The notes beneath the pieces were generated by a model. That model saw nothing but the letters and a program-made list of their open reading frames with translations, was not told where the DNA came from and ran no database searches. A stretch of 64,000 nucleotides of DNA from Enoplosus armatus. Its lineage: Eukaryota > Chordata > Actinopteri > Centrarchiformes > Enoplosidae. The position numbers and the translations under genes were made by a program. Shown one piece after another: positions 1 to 13,778 of the stretch (position 1 is its first letter; every line of letters starts with the position of its first letter). The DNA lies in the NCBI RefSeq assembly GCF_043641665.1, contig NC_092200.1:6357694-6421693 (forward strand), given 5' to 3'.

Positions 1-719
1 CCTCCCTCGTCTTTTCCTCTTTCATGTTTCTTTCTAAATGGCTGCCTTCATTGTTCCCTCTCATTCCTTCTCTATCTCCATCTCGCTGCCTTTCACCGGG
101 CTGATGTGCCGAGCAGACGGAGGAGTGTGGCAGACATTCCCTGTCCCTGACTCATTATTGTGGAGTGGCGCCCCAGCCATGCCTACTGCTATCTCTGCGT
201 CTGGGTTATGTTAGGGGGATAAGACCTGAGCTAAGACGCTCACAGTCTCCAGACCTCCACAGTCTCAGTGTAAAAGCCTTCTGTGTGCAGGCCAGGACGT
301 GGTGAGGTGATGGCCGCGGCACAGGGCCGAAAACTGAGACCACGGGATGAAAATCACAACCTCGGTCGGCTCAGACTCTCACCTGTGGCAACGTGGCGAT
401 TCGGCCGCCTCTTTCGGTTCTACTTGTGGTCGCGGCTCTGCCATATCCAACCGACTATTCCAATTTAAATCAATGAGCCACCATCCAAATAACAGCTGAA
501 AACCCTAAAGAAAACCCACTAAAACCTCCTGGTCGCTCCCCCCCATCCTCTCTCTTCTCATTTGGAAATAACACATAATCATCTGGCCCTCTGCGCCTTC
601 CAAGAAACCCCTGACATCAAAAACCGACCAGGATTTTTCTGCTCTGCACACAAAAGGTAATAACACACACACACACACAGAAAAAACAGAGCAACAAAGG
701 TAAAAATATGCAGCCTCAC
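1..719 (-). other. smarcd3: smarcd3 intron 3, partial
   Basis: No exon recognised. Apart from a short CA tract at 663-679, close to the exon 3 donor, I see no repeat or coding signal. The short plus-strand reading frame at 283-468 resembles nothing known. Confidence 0.7.
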
Positions 720-762
720 CCTTTGCGGAAGAATCTTGTCTGCCATTTTCCTTCTCTTAGCA
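720..762 (-). CDS. smarcd3: smarcd3 coding exon 3 (43 nt)
   Basis: Acceptor CTCTAG before 762 and donor GTGAG from 719. The first base completes an Asn codon from exon 2 and the remaining 42 bases encode [14 protein letters not shown], the invariant start of the SMARCD core. Its length is not a multiple of three, so skipping would shift the frame. TG/CA microsatellites lie on both sides. The next exon (expected to begin IRELVPES in this family) is not in the window. Confidence 0.95.
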
Positions 763-1035
763 CTAGAGAGAGGGAGAGAAAGAGGAAAAAGAGAGCATGT
801 TACTATGGTGACTGATAGCGTAGCACCCAGGCCATCTGCTAAAATGCTGGGCCATATCCAGCACCCCAGCATCCCAGCTGTGTGTGTGTGTGTGAGTGTG
901 TGTGTGCGTGTGTGTGTGTGTATGTGTATGTGCTCATGTGTTTGTGTGAAATGCAGTGGTCCACCTGGAGAGTGAGAGCCTCCCAACAGCCAAAAAAGTG
1001 TCACATCACACATCTCTTGCCTGACATGTTTTTTG

Positions 1036-1075
<40 letters not shown>

Positions 1076-4000
1076 CAATCACTGGGGTCGTTGCAGCAGG
1101 ACTCGGGTGGTGACGGGACGTGTGTTCAAGAGCATTTAGGAATGCAGAGTCTCTAAGATTTGAACAATGTATGTGTGTGTGTGTGTGCGTGTGTGTGCGT
1201 GTGTGTGCAGATATTTTCATTCATGAATTCCTGGCATTTCCTGCTGTGTGAGAACAACATTTGTTTACCAATACCATGTTTTTTCATACTTACCAAGGAG
1301 AGACCAAGAACAATAAGACAGTGTGTGCCAAGTTGGTGCCTTATTTCTTTCTAGGTGACATTGATTTCAAAAACAAAACTATAGCTTCCTTCTCTACTCC
1401 AGTTTCCTTAAATATTCAATCTGTGGACACCTGTGATGTGCACTACACTGCAAAAAGAGCAATTCAAAAAACTAACTTATTTTAGGATGATTTAATTGTA
1501 TTTTTCTCATCAAAGATAATAATCTTGCCTTGTGGGCGTTACAACAGCGAGCAGGCGATTAGCTTAGCTTAGCACAAAGAATGGAAACAGTGGGAAACAG
1601 CTAGCCTGCGTCTGTGTGAATGTAATAAAATCTGCCTACCAGCAGCACTGAAACTCATTAATTCACAAATAATATCTTGTTTGTTTAGACTGTACAAGAA
1701 GAACTCCATTCAACAGAGCCAGGCTAGCTGCTTCCCCCTGTTTCCAGCCTTTGTGCTAAGCTAGGCTAGCAGGCTTCATATTTAGCACACAGGCATGATA
1801 GTGTATTGATCTCCTCACGTGACTCTCAATAAAGTGAATAAGCGCATTTCCCAAAATGTGGAACGATTCCTTTCGAGGGTTGATAGTTTTTCTGTGCTAC
1901 TTCCATATCTTTTGCTTATCTGATTTTTTGCTTGATACTAGGGGTAGGTGATATGGATAAAATATTCAGTATAGGTCATTTTATGTGGCAATATCAATGT
2001 ACTGTATACTGATATTAAATACATTTTAAATAGTTATAATACATTTTTTGGAAAGAGAAAGAAAAAAAAACTAAATGGGAATGTCCTAATAGAGCAATTC
2101 AGGAGAACATCAACAATCCAACTTTACGTCTCATGGTATTTATCGTCATATCGCCCAACCCTATTTGATGGTAGAATTTCTTTAGATTACATAATATTTC
2201 TTCTTGTTTGCAGAGGGGGATTTTTTTGCAGTGTAGAGAAATTTCTATCACAGAGCACTGCAACGGTCTGTGAAGCAGTATGTTACATCAGCATGCCAAA
2301 TACTGAAACAAACCTGCTGCAAGGACAATTTAAAGATCCGGGGGTGCATTGCAAAGGAAAACACAAACCTGCATTACAACAATTCGCCATTTTAAACTGT
2401 TTTAAAAGGGGTTTGAGATTGGATTCTACGTTATTCTTCTGTTCTAGCTGGAAAAAAAACTGTTCCCATCATGCCATGCTCCAGTCCAAAGCATGCACCA
2501 CTACATTTTAGGGGTCAACTTCTAGGCCCGTACGTATTGTCGGCCAAAACAACTCATTCAGGGAGTGCTGGGCTCAGGTGAAAGGCCAGAGTCATCAAAT
2601 GTAAGAAAACGGACATGCAGCAGAATAAACTCCTACTTTGATCCGAGCGTGGGATCTGATTGGGGCTCTCTCATGTCCATCTGCCTCGCCGGCATCTCAT
2701 TGGCTCCGGGGAATCCGACTGGCTTCCTAAGAATTGGTGAGGATTCGAAGGTTGTCCGATTAGAGTTGTGGCGAGACACACACTCAGTGGCAGCATGTCA
2801 GAGGGGAAACACCTGGTGGTTCTGGCTGTCTGTATGTGTTGGATGTGTGTTAAGTTCAAGGGTCTGTTAGTAGGTGTAAACTCTAAAACTCAGACAAGGG
2901 CAGGCACGGGGATGGGCGGGTAACTGTGTCCATGCACGCACAAAGTGCAGCAGAGGAGGACCTGGGAGGCGTCCTGCTCGTCTGAGGGACACACTCATTC
3001 AACAAAGTCTCTCCGTGAACCAAAACAATCATGCTTCACACACACAGACAGACAACACACTGACAACGGACACACTGTGAACTAGTGTGTCACAGGGAAG
3101 GGGAGCAAACAAGCAGTGTGCCAGTTTAGCTCTTTTGTTCGGCTCTGAATTGCAAATATGGATGTTGCCTTGATGAAGTGCAGCGGGCTCTCAGGTGCAG
3201 ATGAAGGCAACATGCACGCTACTCACACACTTTTCATTCTTTTACCCAAACCAAACCTCAAATCTCTCTAAGCATTTCCACTGCCAAAGTAATACCAGAT
3301 AATTCAGCACCAAGAAGCCTGTTTCACATGAAGCTAGCGATGTTCCGAAGCAACCCTAAGGGACAAAGACCAAAATTAACAGCAAAACCCAGGGTTCAGA
3401 AGTTCATATAAAAGGTCAGGACTTTTTAAATAATGCAGATGCCACGTTTCAAGTTCAAGGTGACGGCGACAACAGCGAATCTTTGTTAAGTTTGTTGTTT
3501 GATTACACGCTGTCACAACAGCTTCCTTATATTACATGAACAATGTGTTGTGTATTTGTTGCTACCAGATTTGACCAGTTTTGTGGAGTGTTAGTGTTAG
3601 CGAAAAAGCCCCAAGTTTTAAACTAATGTTATGCAACTAAAGAAGTGTTTCACCCTCAACCTTTGTGATACAACGGCACACCGTGACGAAACACCACATT
3701 CATAAGAACCACAGTAATAAGCAGGCTACTTGCTTCACATAAAAACAATCCACAATTTCGGTTGTATAAAGATGTGATGAGAAGTCAGGGCACAAGAAGA
3801 CATTTTTAGACATTTCCACGTTGCATCAACTTTGTATTAGTATGATAATATGCATCTGAAATGTTGATTTGTCAAAAAAATTTAAGCATACATGAGATAA
3901 ATCCACACAGACAACTTTGAACCACAGGCCTGAGTATTCCTCGCTGCGAGAGGTAAAAGCCTCTATATTAAAATCTACACTTTTACCTCATTGTGTTTAG

Positions 4001-6031
4001 GGTGATACAAAAAGCTTTTCCAATCCTGTCTTCTAGAAATTATATTTATATACACCTAAAACATATTGCAACAGAAAACAAAATGAGAAAATGTTTAATT
4101 AATTTATGAACAAGTCGCATAACCAGGCGTGGGACTCAGGATGCGCACCTTGGTCTCTGGTGTCACAGTCCTGTGCCCACCGTCTGCCTATAAGTTATGT
4201 GCGGTATGTCAACGTCGTGCTACCTTCACAAAACGTATTTGGGGAAACAAATTAGTAGTACATAAACGTAATTTCTAGGACACAGGCTGCAAAGCAAACC
4301 GGAATAAAATCCTATTTTTAGCAGCAGCTTTGCGTAGGACAGTGTGGCTGGGACCATAAGGTCTCAATGACACTGCAAACACAGGTGGCCCACCCTCAGC
4401 TGGCAGCCGCGTGGGCTCTGAACTGGATGGAGTAGAGCCGGGGAGCCGGAGCATCAACTTGTTTGCCAGAGGACACACACTCCCACAAAGCAACAGAGAG
4501 CCAGAGAGACACCTGGACGGGTCACCCTGGACCATCGATCAGACCCTCCGCGGTGAGCCGGGCCCGCTCAGGGGGTTGAGGCCCCGACGCAGGACAACAT
4601 TTCCCCTGACCTGTTCGACAAGCCTGCTTAATTGTAAGTGGATCAATCGTGCTGCAGATACTGAGGGAATGAAAGTGAGAGAGACAGCGGTCCACTGAGT
4701 GCACATATTGATCTCCTTTCTAATGACCATACCTGCCACACACTCGTCTCCTAATAGACATCCATCCACTGTGTGCGTGTGCCTGGGATACTGATGTCTT
4801 TTGAACATGGTAGTCAAATAGCAGACAATAGATAGCACAACAATGAGCCAAAGCACAGAAGAACGAGAGCCTGAATTCCCGCAGTCAGCAGCGTGAACAC
4901 CACACAGACATGACCACGGGACAAACCAGACGACAAAGACACATAAAGAGTGAACGGAGAAGAAACACTCAGTCATGGCAGCGAGTGGGATGGAGAGAGG
5001 TGGTCCACAGAGCAGTGAGCAAGGCAAAAGATGCAAAAGGTGAAGCGGAGGGTCAAACCAAAAGTTGAAATGAAAGCTGAACAGAGACACACAAAGGTCA
5101 TGGTTTCACTTCTTCTCATCAATATGACTTCTGAGATCTGATTCTGACGATCAGATGTTAGGTGGCGTCTTCAGATTTCTTGTTTTGTCATGTCAACAGT
5201 CTAAAACCCAAAGATATTAAATTTACGATGATATCAAACAGAGAAAAGCAGGAAATCCAAAAAATTAAGAAGCAAATATCTGATTAGTCATGCTCGTGGT
5301 GTGGTGCTAGGGACAAATATTAGATGGATTTCCATTAAATTCTGTACAGATCTTGATGCCTGGGATGAAATGTATTAACTACATGTTTCATCTAGTGCCA
5401 TCATCAGGTCCAAATTACGTGTGAAACTAATGACATTCCCATCAGCCTCAGCTGCACTTTGTATTTAGTGCTAATTAGCAAATGTTAGCAGGCTAACACT
5501 TTAAACTGAAGTGGTAACACTACTGTAAAATAATCTGTACATCGTAACAGCAGGACTGTATATTTGTAAAGATTTTGTGATACTGGTACCAGTACGATAC
5601 CAGTGTTTCTGGGCCATTAAAGATATACTTTTTCTACTACTTTTTAAACATTTAACAAAATAAATTAAATATAATATAATATAGAGTTTAATCTGTGTTG
5701 TGTGTGAGATTTTATAATAGTACCAGCTATTGTTAAGTCATATAGTTGGTGCTAAAAATATTGATGCCCAGCTCTTACTACATACAAATGATTCATGACC
5801 ATGACATTGTTTGGTTTTGAAGATCGATGGCAAAATGAGCAAAATCTTTTTGTTCATCCAGACTAAATTCAAAGTGTAACCACAGCCGTTGTGGTCTACA
5901 TGAGCTCAACCATTACACACAAAAGCAAATGAACAAGGAGTTGCTATATGCAAGCCATGCAGTATGTAGGTGCAGGAAGAGTTGGAGGTCGACTGGATAC
6001 GGACTCACTTTCTGGTCCGGTTCTGGACGGC

Positions 6032-6064
<33 letters not shown>

Positions 6065-9000
6065 GACCTGCTGGGAGGGGGCAGGCCTCTTACGACTGGG
6101 CTCCATCACCGGGGAGGGCAGGCCGGGCCGCACTGCCGGGCTCCCTCCGTACGGTGGGCCGGGGGGGCCCATGGGAGCTCCCTGGTGGGGCATCCTCGCT
6201 CCAGACGGCATGCCAGGACGCTGGGGAGGGGAGGCAGGAGAAAAGACGGGTCACATATATGTAGAAAAACATTCTCAGCTGTGTTTTCTGATTCTGAATT
6301 ATAATCACAAATTAGTGTTTCTAAAAATACAACAAAGGAAACATTTGATCAATTGCAACTTTTATGCATTTCTTCCTGATAGAGTCAAGGTGGACTAAGG
6401 AGAAGTTTTTTGTGAACACACTCATCTTATCTGACAAAATCATGAAGTAGAGCTGCATCACATCCGCTCCTAAACCAGACCTCACAGACTTTTCCTATTT
6501 AAAATGAAATTCTGGTGTCTGTTCTGGTTACAGCAAGCGTCTCCCACCTTTCATAACCTTTGGTAAACTTTCAGTGATCCGACAACAGCTAAGCTGGTAA
6601 ACATGAACACACATTAAGCAATTTTGTGACGTCAGTTTACAGGATTTCTGAGTTTTTAATCTTTTCCATGAAAGGTCTAGTAAAGCTTTGTGCCAATATG
6701 GGGTTTGTTTTTGTTAGATAGTTGACATCAGAGACCAACATGAAATATGTACTTAAGGCAACTTTCGAGCCCTAAAAGTGTCAGTAAGATCAATCTGCCA
6801 GTGGTGTGAGACACTGATTTCCAGAAAATGCCAGAAACAACAGTAACTGAGCACAAGAAGAATTGCTTTGTTCCTCTCTTATTTTCTCTCTTGTTCTATT
6901 GTCTGCTTTAAACAAAAACAGCTGAAAAATAGACTAAATGAAGATTTTGTTGCAGTGTTCAAACTCTGTCACACACACACACACTCCTCCGAAACAATGC
7001 AAACAGTGTCAGAGTCCACAGTCCCACACTCCCGTCTTGACGCCTGGGAACAACTGGGGGACTCTCACCTGTGCTTGTCACTCCCATGGCAACAGCTGCC
7101 TCCCGCCTCAGTTTATTGTCTGAAACCAAATTGTGGTTCGAGTGATAGAAAGACATCCTTTGAACCAGAGCACAGACCACATACTGAATGTGAAGAACCC
7201 CACCAGAAGGTAAAACACATCTACAGAGTACAAGCAGTCCTCTGATTCAATTACTTTAAATGCATCAGTGGTAGAAGAAATATTCAGATCCTTTACTTAA
7301 GTAAAAGTAGCAATACTACATATACTCCAATATAACTAAAAGTCTTACTTTAGCAGCAAAATGTACTTAAAATAATTATTATGCAGGAGAGTGGCTCCTG
7401 TCAGCGTTATTATTAGATGACTATTACTAATGCATTAACATGTAAACAACACTTTAACTAATTTACATACTGTTGGGAAGGATTACCAAATGAACAACTA
7501 AACCCTCAGGGACACAAAGGCCTGTGTGGCAACTACTTTGTAGTAATTTAATAAATTCCACATTTGGTTGGTAATGTGCACCCATAATAATAATAATAAT
7601 AATAATAATAATCTAAATTAAATGCTCCTCCATTATTTCTTAATCTTGAGGCCCTGTCTTGAAGAAGTATGTATTAAAATTCAGTTTTAAGACACAGTGA
7701 ATTTTCCAAGCTCTAATCCTGCGTCTGTGTTTATTCATTATCTCACTGCCAGATAACTAAGTAGAACACATTAACTTTAATAATTAGTTTCATTACAGAC
7801 AGAACTGTGAGATAGATGTAGTGTAACCAATCACGTCACAGTTTACAGGACTGCTAATGTAGCCGGCTATCACTTACGTTACTTTTTGACTGAAAATAAC
7901 CGTCCTGCTCACGTTATAATAACTCGACGATCACGATGAAGGCATTTTACACATTGTCCGAAGACAAAAATTCAAATGAATCAAATTAATTTGATATATA
8001 ATTCAGCCCTAGTTAATATTAGACTAACATGCTGCATGTTTTTAAATAATTTTGCATTTTATCTAATTCTAACTAAGCTAACTTGGGGCATCCAGGGGAA
8101 AGAGGGAGTGTAGGGGGTCTGATTAGGGGCCCATGGCTTACTTTTGCCCCGGGGCTGCCTAGCAGGTCAATCCAGCCCCGACTGTTTGATGGTTTGATCT
8201 ATAACAATGCATACTTCATAAACTCTTCACAGGATTTGCATATAAAACCTTAATATGCAACGTAACTATATAAAGTCGCATTAAAGTCGTGCTTGAGTGA
8301 AGGTACTTAGTTCATTCAACCACTGAAATGCATTATGAGCACAAATTGATCCAAAAATACTGATTGATGGTTTCTCAGTTAAAATCAAACTATAAATACT
8401 CTACAAAGGACACACAACTTGTCTCTCAATGGACATTTTGAACCATGACAGTCTATTCTTCCCTCTTAGCTCTCTATTATTAAAACAAAAAACATCTAAA
8501 CCTTGTTGTTCAGCAGAGCCATGACTCTACAGACCCACATTTAACCATCACCTTGCAAAAAAACCTCCTCTTTCAAATCGGCACAGAAACTGCCTGCTAC
8601 ATTTTGTAACACAATGGGTAAATGTTGGAGAGATAGAGGACAGCTGAAGGATACAAATCAGGAGTTTCATAACCTCTCATTCGCTCATGTTTTTTCCCCA
8701 ACATTTCACAGTTTGTCACCTCTAAATGTGGATTACTGCACGTACATACACATATCAGATTTGATCTTTAGACTGTCCACAAACACACGGAGAAAAACAC
8801 CAGAAAACAAACAAAGAAGAAAGTTATAAACAGCTGGGAGGGCACAATAAGAAACTAATAACCAAACTCAATCCAAATGTAAATGCATGTATTCACAAGG
8901 AGATTTAATAACTCAAAAGAGATTATGGCAGCATACGACTGACGTATTATGTGCCCTTTGAAACGGTGACCAAGCAGAGATCCTGAGATAAGAGGCCCGA

Positions 9001-12000
9001 GCAGGCGTTGCTGTCACTCTGGTGGGGAGTTTGGTCGGCGAGGGGGAGGGGATGTTTGGGGGTTAGAGCAACTGAGAGGGGTCTGTAAACGGGAGAGGAT
9101 AAGACAACATATGGTCGGGGGCCTCCTGCTCGAGTGTTGACACCTTGTGGAGCCTTAAGAGACCCCCTTTTTTGCTCTGTCTGCTTCCTACCTAAGCTGG
9201 ACAATAAAACCCACACAGGCATCGGACTAGACTTCCAGCAGCCAGACAGAGACTCCTGTTACCAGCGTCTGTCTGGAGAATTTGAGCCTTTCAGATAACA
9301 GATACAGAAAACCATCACTGGATAAAGTGTAAGATGAGTTTCCCGTAAATCCACACAAACACACAATGAGCCGTAGTCTATAATCTGACCTGCTGAACTG
9401 ACTCCAACACTCTGCCAGGAGCTCTGCCAGCCAGCCAGCCAGCAATCGAATCTGCCATGTGGATGGATATCTGAGAAGTGTGTTGGCATCTCTGGAGGGA
9501 TTTGAAGAGGCCAAACTTAACCCACACTCTGAACATATGAATCTGTGTGTTGTAACATGGACGGTCCCTTTAAAGGCTTCGATTGGGGCCCTGAAATCTA
9601 TTAAAATCTCAAGATGAGGTTAAGACCACTTTCTTTTCATTATCAATTCATCGCTTCATCAGTTCATTGAACTTAACATCAGTTATTTTACATGCATACA
9701 TTTACTGATATTGATTAGACAATTGATCAATTGTTTCAGTCAATTTTCAAGCAAAACATGTGAATCATCCTCTGGTTTTAGCTTCTTTTAACGTACAAAT
9801 GAGGTAAAATTCAAGCCCCCGCAGATCAAGGAGATGCCCTCCATCTACTGATAGATTTTCTGTGATTTATAAGATAGTAATCTGAATATCTCTGAGTTTT
9901 GAACTGTTGGTCGGACAAAATAAAAGGCATTTGAATGCATCACCTTGAGCTCTGGTTAGTCTATTAGCTGATGCAAAGGTATCTATCAAACAGGATTGGG
10001 ACATTTGACTATATAGAATATACAGAGACCATATAAATGAATCAGCCGTCAGTCTTCTCGTGTATATGTGTTATAATGTTTATATTTATGATTTCTGCGT
10101 CGACATGACGTACCTTCATTTGTAAGGTATTTAATTCACTGGATTAGCCAAAATCACACATTACTGCGTGGTTATTATATTCATCAACGGTATCTAGATC
10201 TTTCAGAAACTTAACTATAGATATATAATGAAATAAAATCACAATTTTCCACCCTTTTACCCACCAGTACAATCACACAAAGGGGGATGGGTTTCTCTAG
10301 TGGTATCTAACCAGGTAGTTTTGTTTTTATGTGGTGACATTTGGAGATATCTGCCTCCACCCCAATACAATAGAGGTCAATAGAGTCTCATTTGTGATGC
10401 TCAAAACATTAAACAACAACAGTGTGCCCATGAATCTGGATCCAAAGAACACATTCTGGACAGTTTTCTATTTCTTTGGTTAAAAAAGTAATTTCAATCA
10501 GAACTGATCCTGGCAAGGTCTGTGTGTCATCCAGAGTAACCGGGACATTGTGTTTTCAAAAGACAAGTGGCTGTTGAATTTTCTTTTAATTTCACTTTTC
10601 AGTGCTGTGAGCACCCCAGACAAAGTTTCTTTCATCTCCTCTGAGTTGGGGCGGAAAACTCAAATAAAACCAAAACTATCTGCGTGGACAGATATCACTG
10701 GATGAACTAACCCTATAAGCAAGCAAGTACGTTTTCAAGTAAAGGTGAAGTTTATGTTCAAAGGTTGTATCGCTTCTCACTCAAACACACAGATGACAAA
10801 GCTACAGTGTGTCGTATCATGTTTTGGCTTATCGGGGTTTCCCACGCAGAGCGCTGGAAGGCTTTTCTCATCGCCGCGGCCCTCGCTGACCTCCGCACCA
10901 GCCAGGAAAGTAACACAGCAGGGTGGAGGTAAGGCAGATAATGAGAGAGAAAGAGGAAGAGACCTCAGCCAGGCCTTCAGCCCACCCGTCAGTCCCAGAA
11001 CCAGACCTCGGCCAAACACTCTCCCCCACAACACACACACACACACTGCTGCTGGGAGGCGGGAACACTACGACCTTCGCTAACCACAACAATGTTTGCA
11101 TATAGTGCACTTCTATATATATTCTTGTGAGCGTAAATGCATCTGAACATGTATGTTTCTCAGTGTATGAAAGCTCTCTTTGCTTCATTCGTCCCCATGA
11201 GGGGGAAAGGAAACGTCATCCCTCGCCACAAGCTAACAAACTGCGCCGAATCATCCCCATATCCCATAGTATAAATATTTCTCCATTCTGCAGTACACAC
11301 AGCGAGGAACCTGCCGCAACTATTATAACAAGACTTTTCCATCTTAAAATGTAGGGGGGAGAGGGAAGAGAGAGGAGAGAGAGGAGGGGGGAGGAGGCAT
11401 GAGAGAAAATAAGCAGAGGGAAATATTTGGCTTGGAGCAGCCAGAGCCTCATCAAGGTTAATTGGTCTGTTGAGAGGACACACTCATCTGGCTCATCAAT
11501 CACCTGGTCCATTGTTTCCTAAAGTCTGTCTCTGCGCAGGGCTTCAGCACCAAAGCCCCTGTAATGACCGCTCCTGTCAGGAAGACAATACCTCATCTTG
11601 TTTCAGTGTATAAATCTACCTGCTGTCGGTCCGCCCAACATCAGCACTGATTAAAACGGAACTTCGTCAAGCTAGTTCTGCGATTTTAAGACGTAAAAAA
11701 GATTTGACAAACAAAACACCACAACGTCTCTCCGACCTTCTCAGTGTACTTGATGATTAGGAAGTGATGCCAAGTTTCAGGATCTGTGCAACCAGCATAT
11801 ACTCACATATGAGAAGCCACAACCAGTCATAAAAACTCATGGATTGTCAATATAATTGCAGATAAATGTTCTGATGATAAAGAGCTAATCAACCTTTGCT
11901 CTTCGAATTGTTTCAGCTCTAGAAACTACTTTCCAACCTGGGGGTCTGAACCCAACAAGGGGTCATAAGATGATTTTAAAGGGCTGCCAGTTGATTTTTC

Positions 12001-13705
12001 AGGCAGAAAATAATAAAAACAAAAGATTCGGATTGTTTTTTAGACTTTTACCTCTTCAGGCCTATAAAAAATGATTGAAAGAGGCTCCCGAGCACCAACC
12101 ATGAACCACAACGTCCCTGGTTCAAGTCTTCGTCCCCTCACTTCACTCCCCAAGGCGTAAAATGCCCCAAAATATACATTTATTCAAATGAAACAATCTC
12201 AGAAGGAAAATCATTCTGTGCTTGAACAAATAAACACCAGAAAGTCTTCATGACCTTCTTGTGTACTCGAGGATTAGGAAGTTCGACTTAATCACAAGGT
12301 ATCTCCAGAATGAGATGGACATTTATGACGAAATAATACTTCATCGGAATAGTTGCCAGATGAATAACGGACCAGAAGATAGCAAAAGAAATTCAGCCGC
12401 ACAAAAGTATGATCATCTTTGGCTGCTTTTCTGTAACTTTTGTGCTTTCATTGTGAAGTAAACTGTGCGTTTTACCTTTTATAGTCATTAAAAATCACTG
12501 CAATATCCCTGCTTCGAGTCTGGTCAGGGACTTTTGTTGCATGTTGTTTCCCAACTCCCCTCATTGTCATCTCTCTATTGTCGATTCTCTACTAAAGGAA
12601 CAAAATGCACCCAACAATACGTTGGCAAAAGTGGTTATAAAGTGGCATCTCCAATTTGAGGATTTGTTGGGGTTTTTTGTCATTTACCAAAGAAAACTGA
12701 AAATCATTCAGTTTTGGATTTTTGGTCAGACAAAACAAAACATTTGAAAATGTCACCTTGATCTTTAAGAAGTTGTGATGGGTATTTTTGAACAATGTAA
12801 ATGATTAATCAAAAGAATAATTGGCAAATTCATTGATAATTAAAATAATTGTTAGTTGTTTAAATGTAAAACTCATGGACATGAAACCTGTGACAAGGAG
12901 TCACACGTAAACGCATCATATTAATGTATCACAAGCAAAAGAAGACTGAGAATCACTAAATTGCCGGTTAATTTACACACTCGAGTCAATGTCAAAGCCA
13001 CATCTGCTAAAACTTTAAACTGGAAAGTGTTTTTTACATCATCCTCACCCTCCGATTCTTTCAGCTCATTACCAAAACAAACTCCTTCTGTACTCCATGT
13101 TCTGTTAATAATGTAAAGTATGAGGCTCATGGTAATAGTTGCCTAACCTCTAACCATGAGCAACACTTGACTTGACATTTCATGCTAGCTTCACATGAAT
13201 GAACTGATTGTTCTGCATGATTTCCAGGATTGGCCGTCTGCCTCGGCTCCGTCTACGCTACTACGTCCGTTTGTCTCGTGACCTTACAGGTTCAAATCCT
13301 TCCACCAACCAACAACACGCTGCCTGGAAGGCTACTCTGACTGTGTTGTTGTGAGTGGACTCGTCATTTCCCCCCTCTCTTGTCTGTGACTCCCAGGGAA
13401 GCATTTTCAGTGTGCTTCTCTGTTAGCCAAGGGGGGAGCTGGCTGCTTTCTGCTGCTGCTGCTTAGCTTCTATTCCTACAATTATCCATTTTATTTTCTG
13501 TCTTAAGAAACCCTCTGCTTCCCCATCCTTCTCCTGCTCAGCTCCATCCATCCATGCTGCTCCACTTCTTGCTCTCTTAAGCCATCTCCTAACAGGCTGG
13601 GATCCAGGGAGGGGGGGTGGGGGCTGGAAATAACCTTCACATGGCCAGCTTTACCCAGCTATCTCACACACACAGACCGCTGCTGCCGCTGCTGCGCCGA
13701 CTCAT

Positions 13706-13778
<73 letters not shown>

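Larger units (their letters stand above)
763..6008 (-). other. smarcd3: smarcd3 intron 2
   Basis: A 5.2 kb intron. It holds TG/CA microsatellites (about 879-931, 1039-1071, 1170-1208), a foldback element (about 1555-1874), an inverted-repeat element (1939-2163) and a fragment of the GGCTGCAACTAA-type repeat (about 5160-5290). A stretch near 4560-4660 has homeodomain-like TTAATTG and looks unique. The long minus-strand frame at 4539-5090 begins with GTG and has no recognisable homology, so I do not call it a gene. Confidence 0.75.

Noticed and set aside
579..1220. Long minus-strand frame rich in His-Thr repeats
   Set aside because: It is the translation of CA microsatellites running through the real 43-nt smarcd3 exon 3; only 720-762 is coding.
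4539..5090. Minus-strand open frame of 183 codons with a hydrophobic start
   Set aside because: Begins with GTG, lies within smarcd3 intron 2, shows no recognisable family, and no splice or promoter context supports it.
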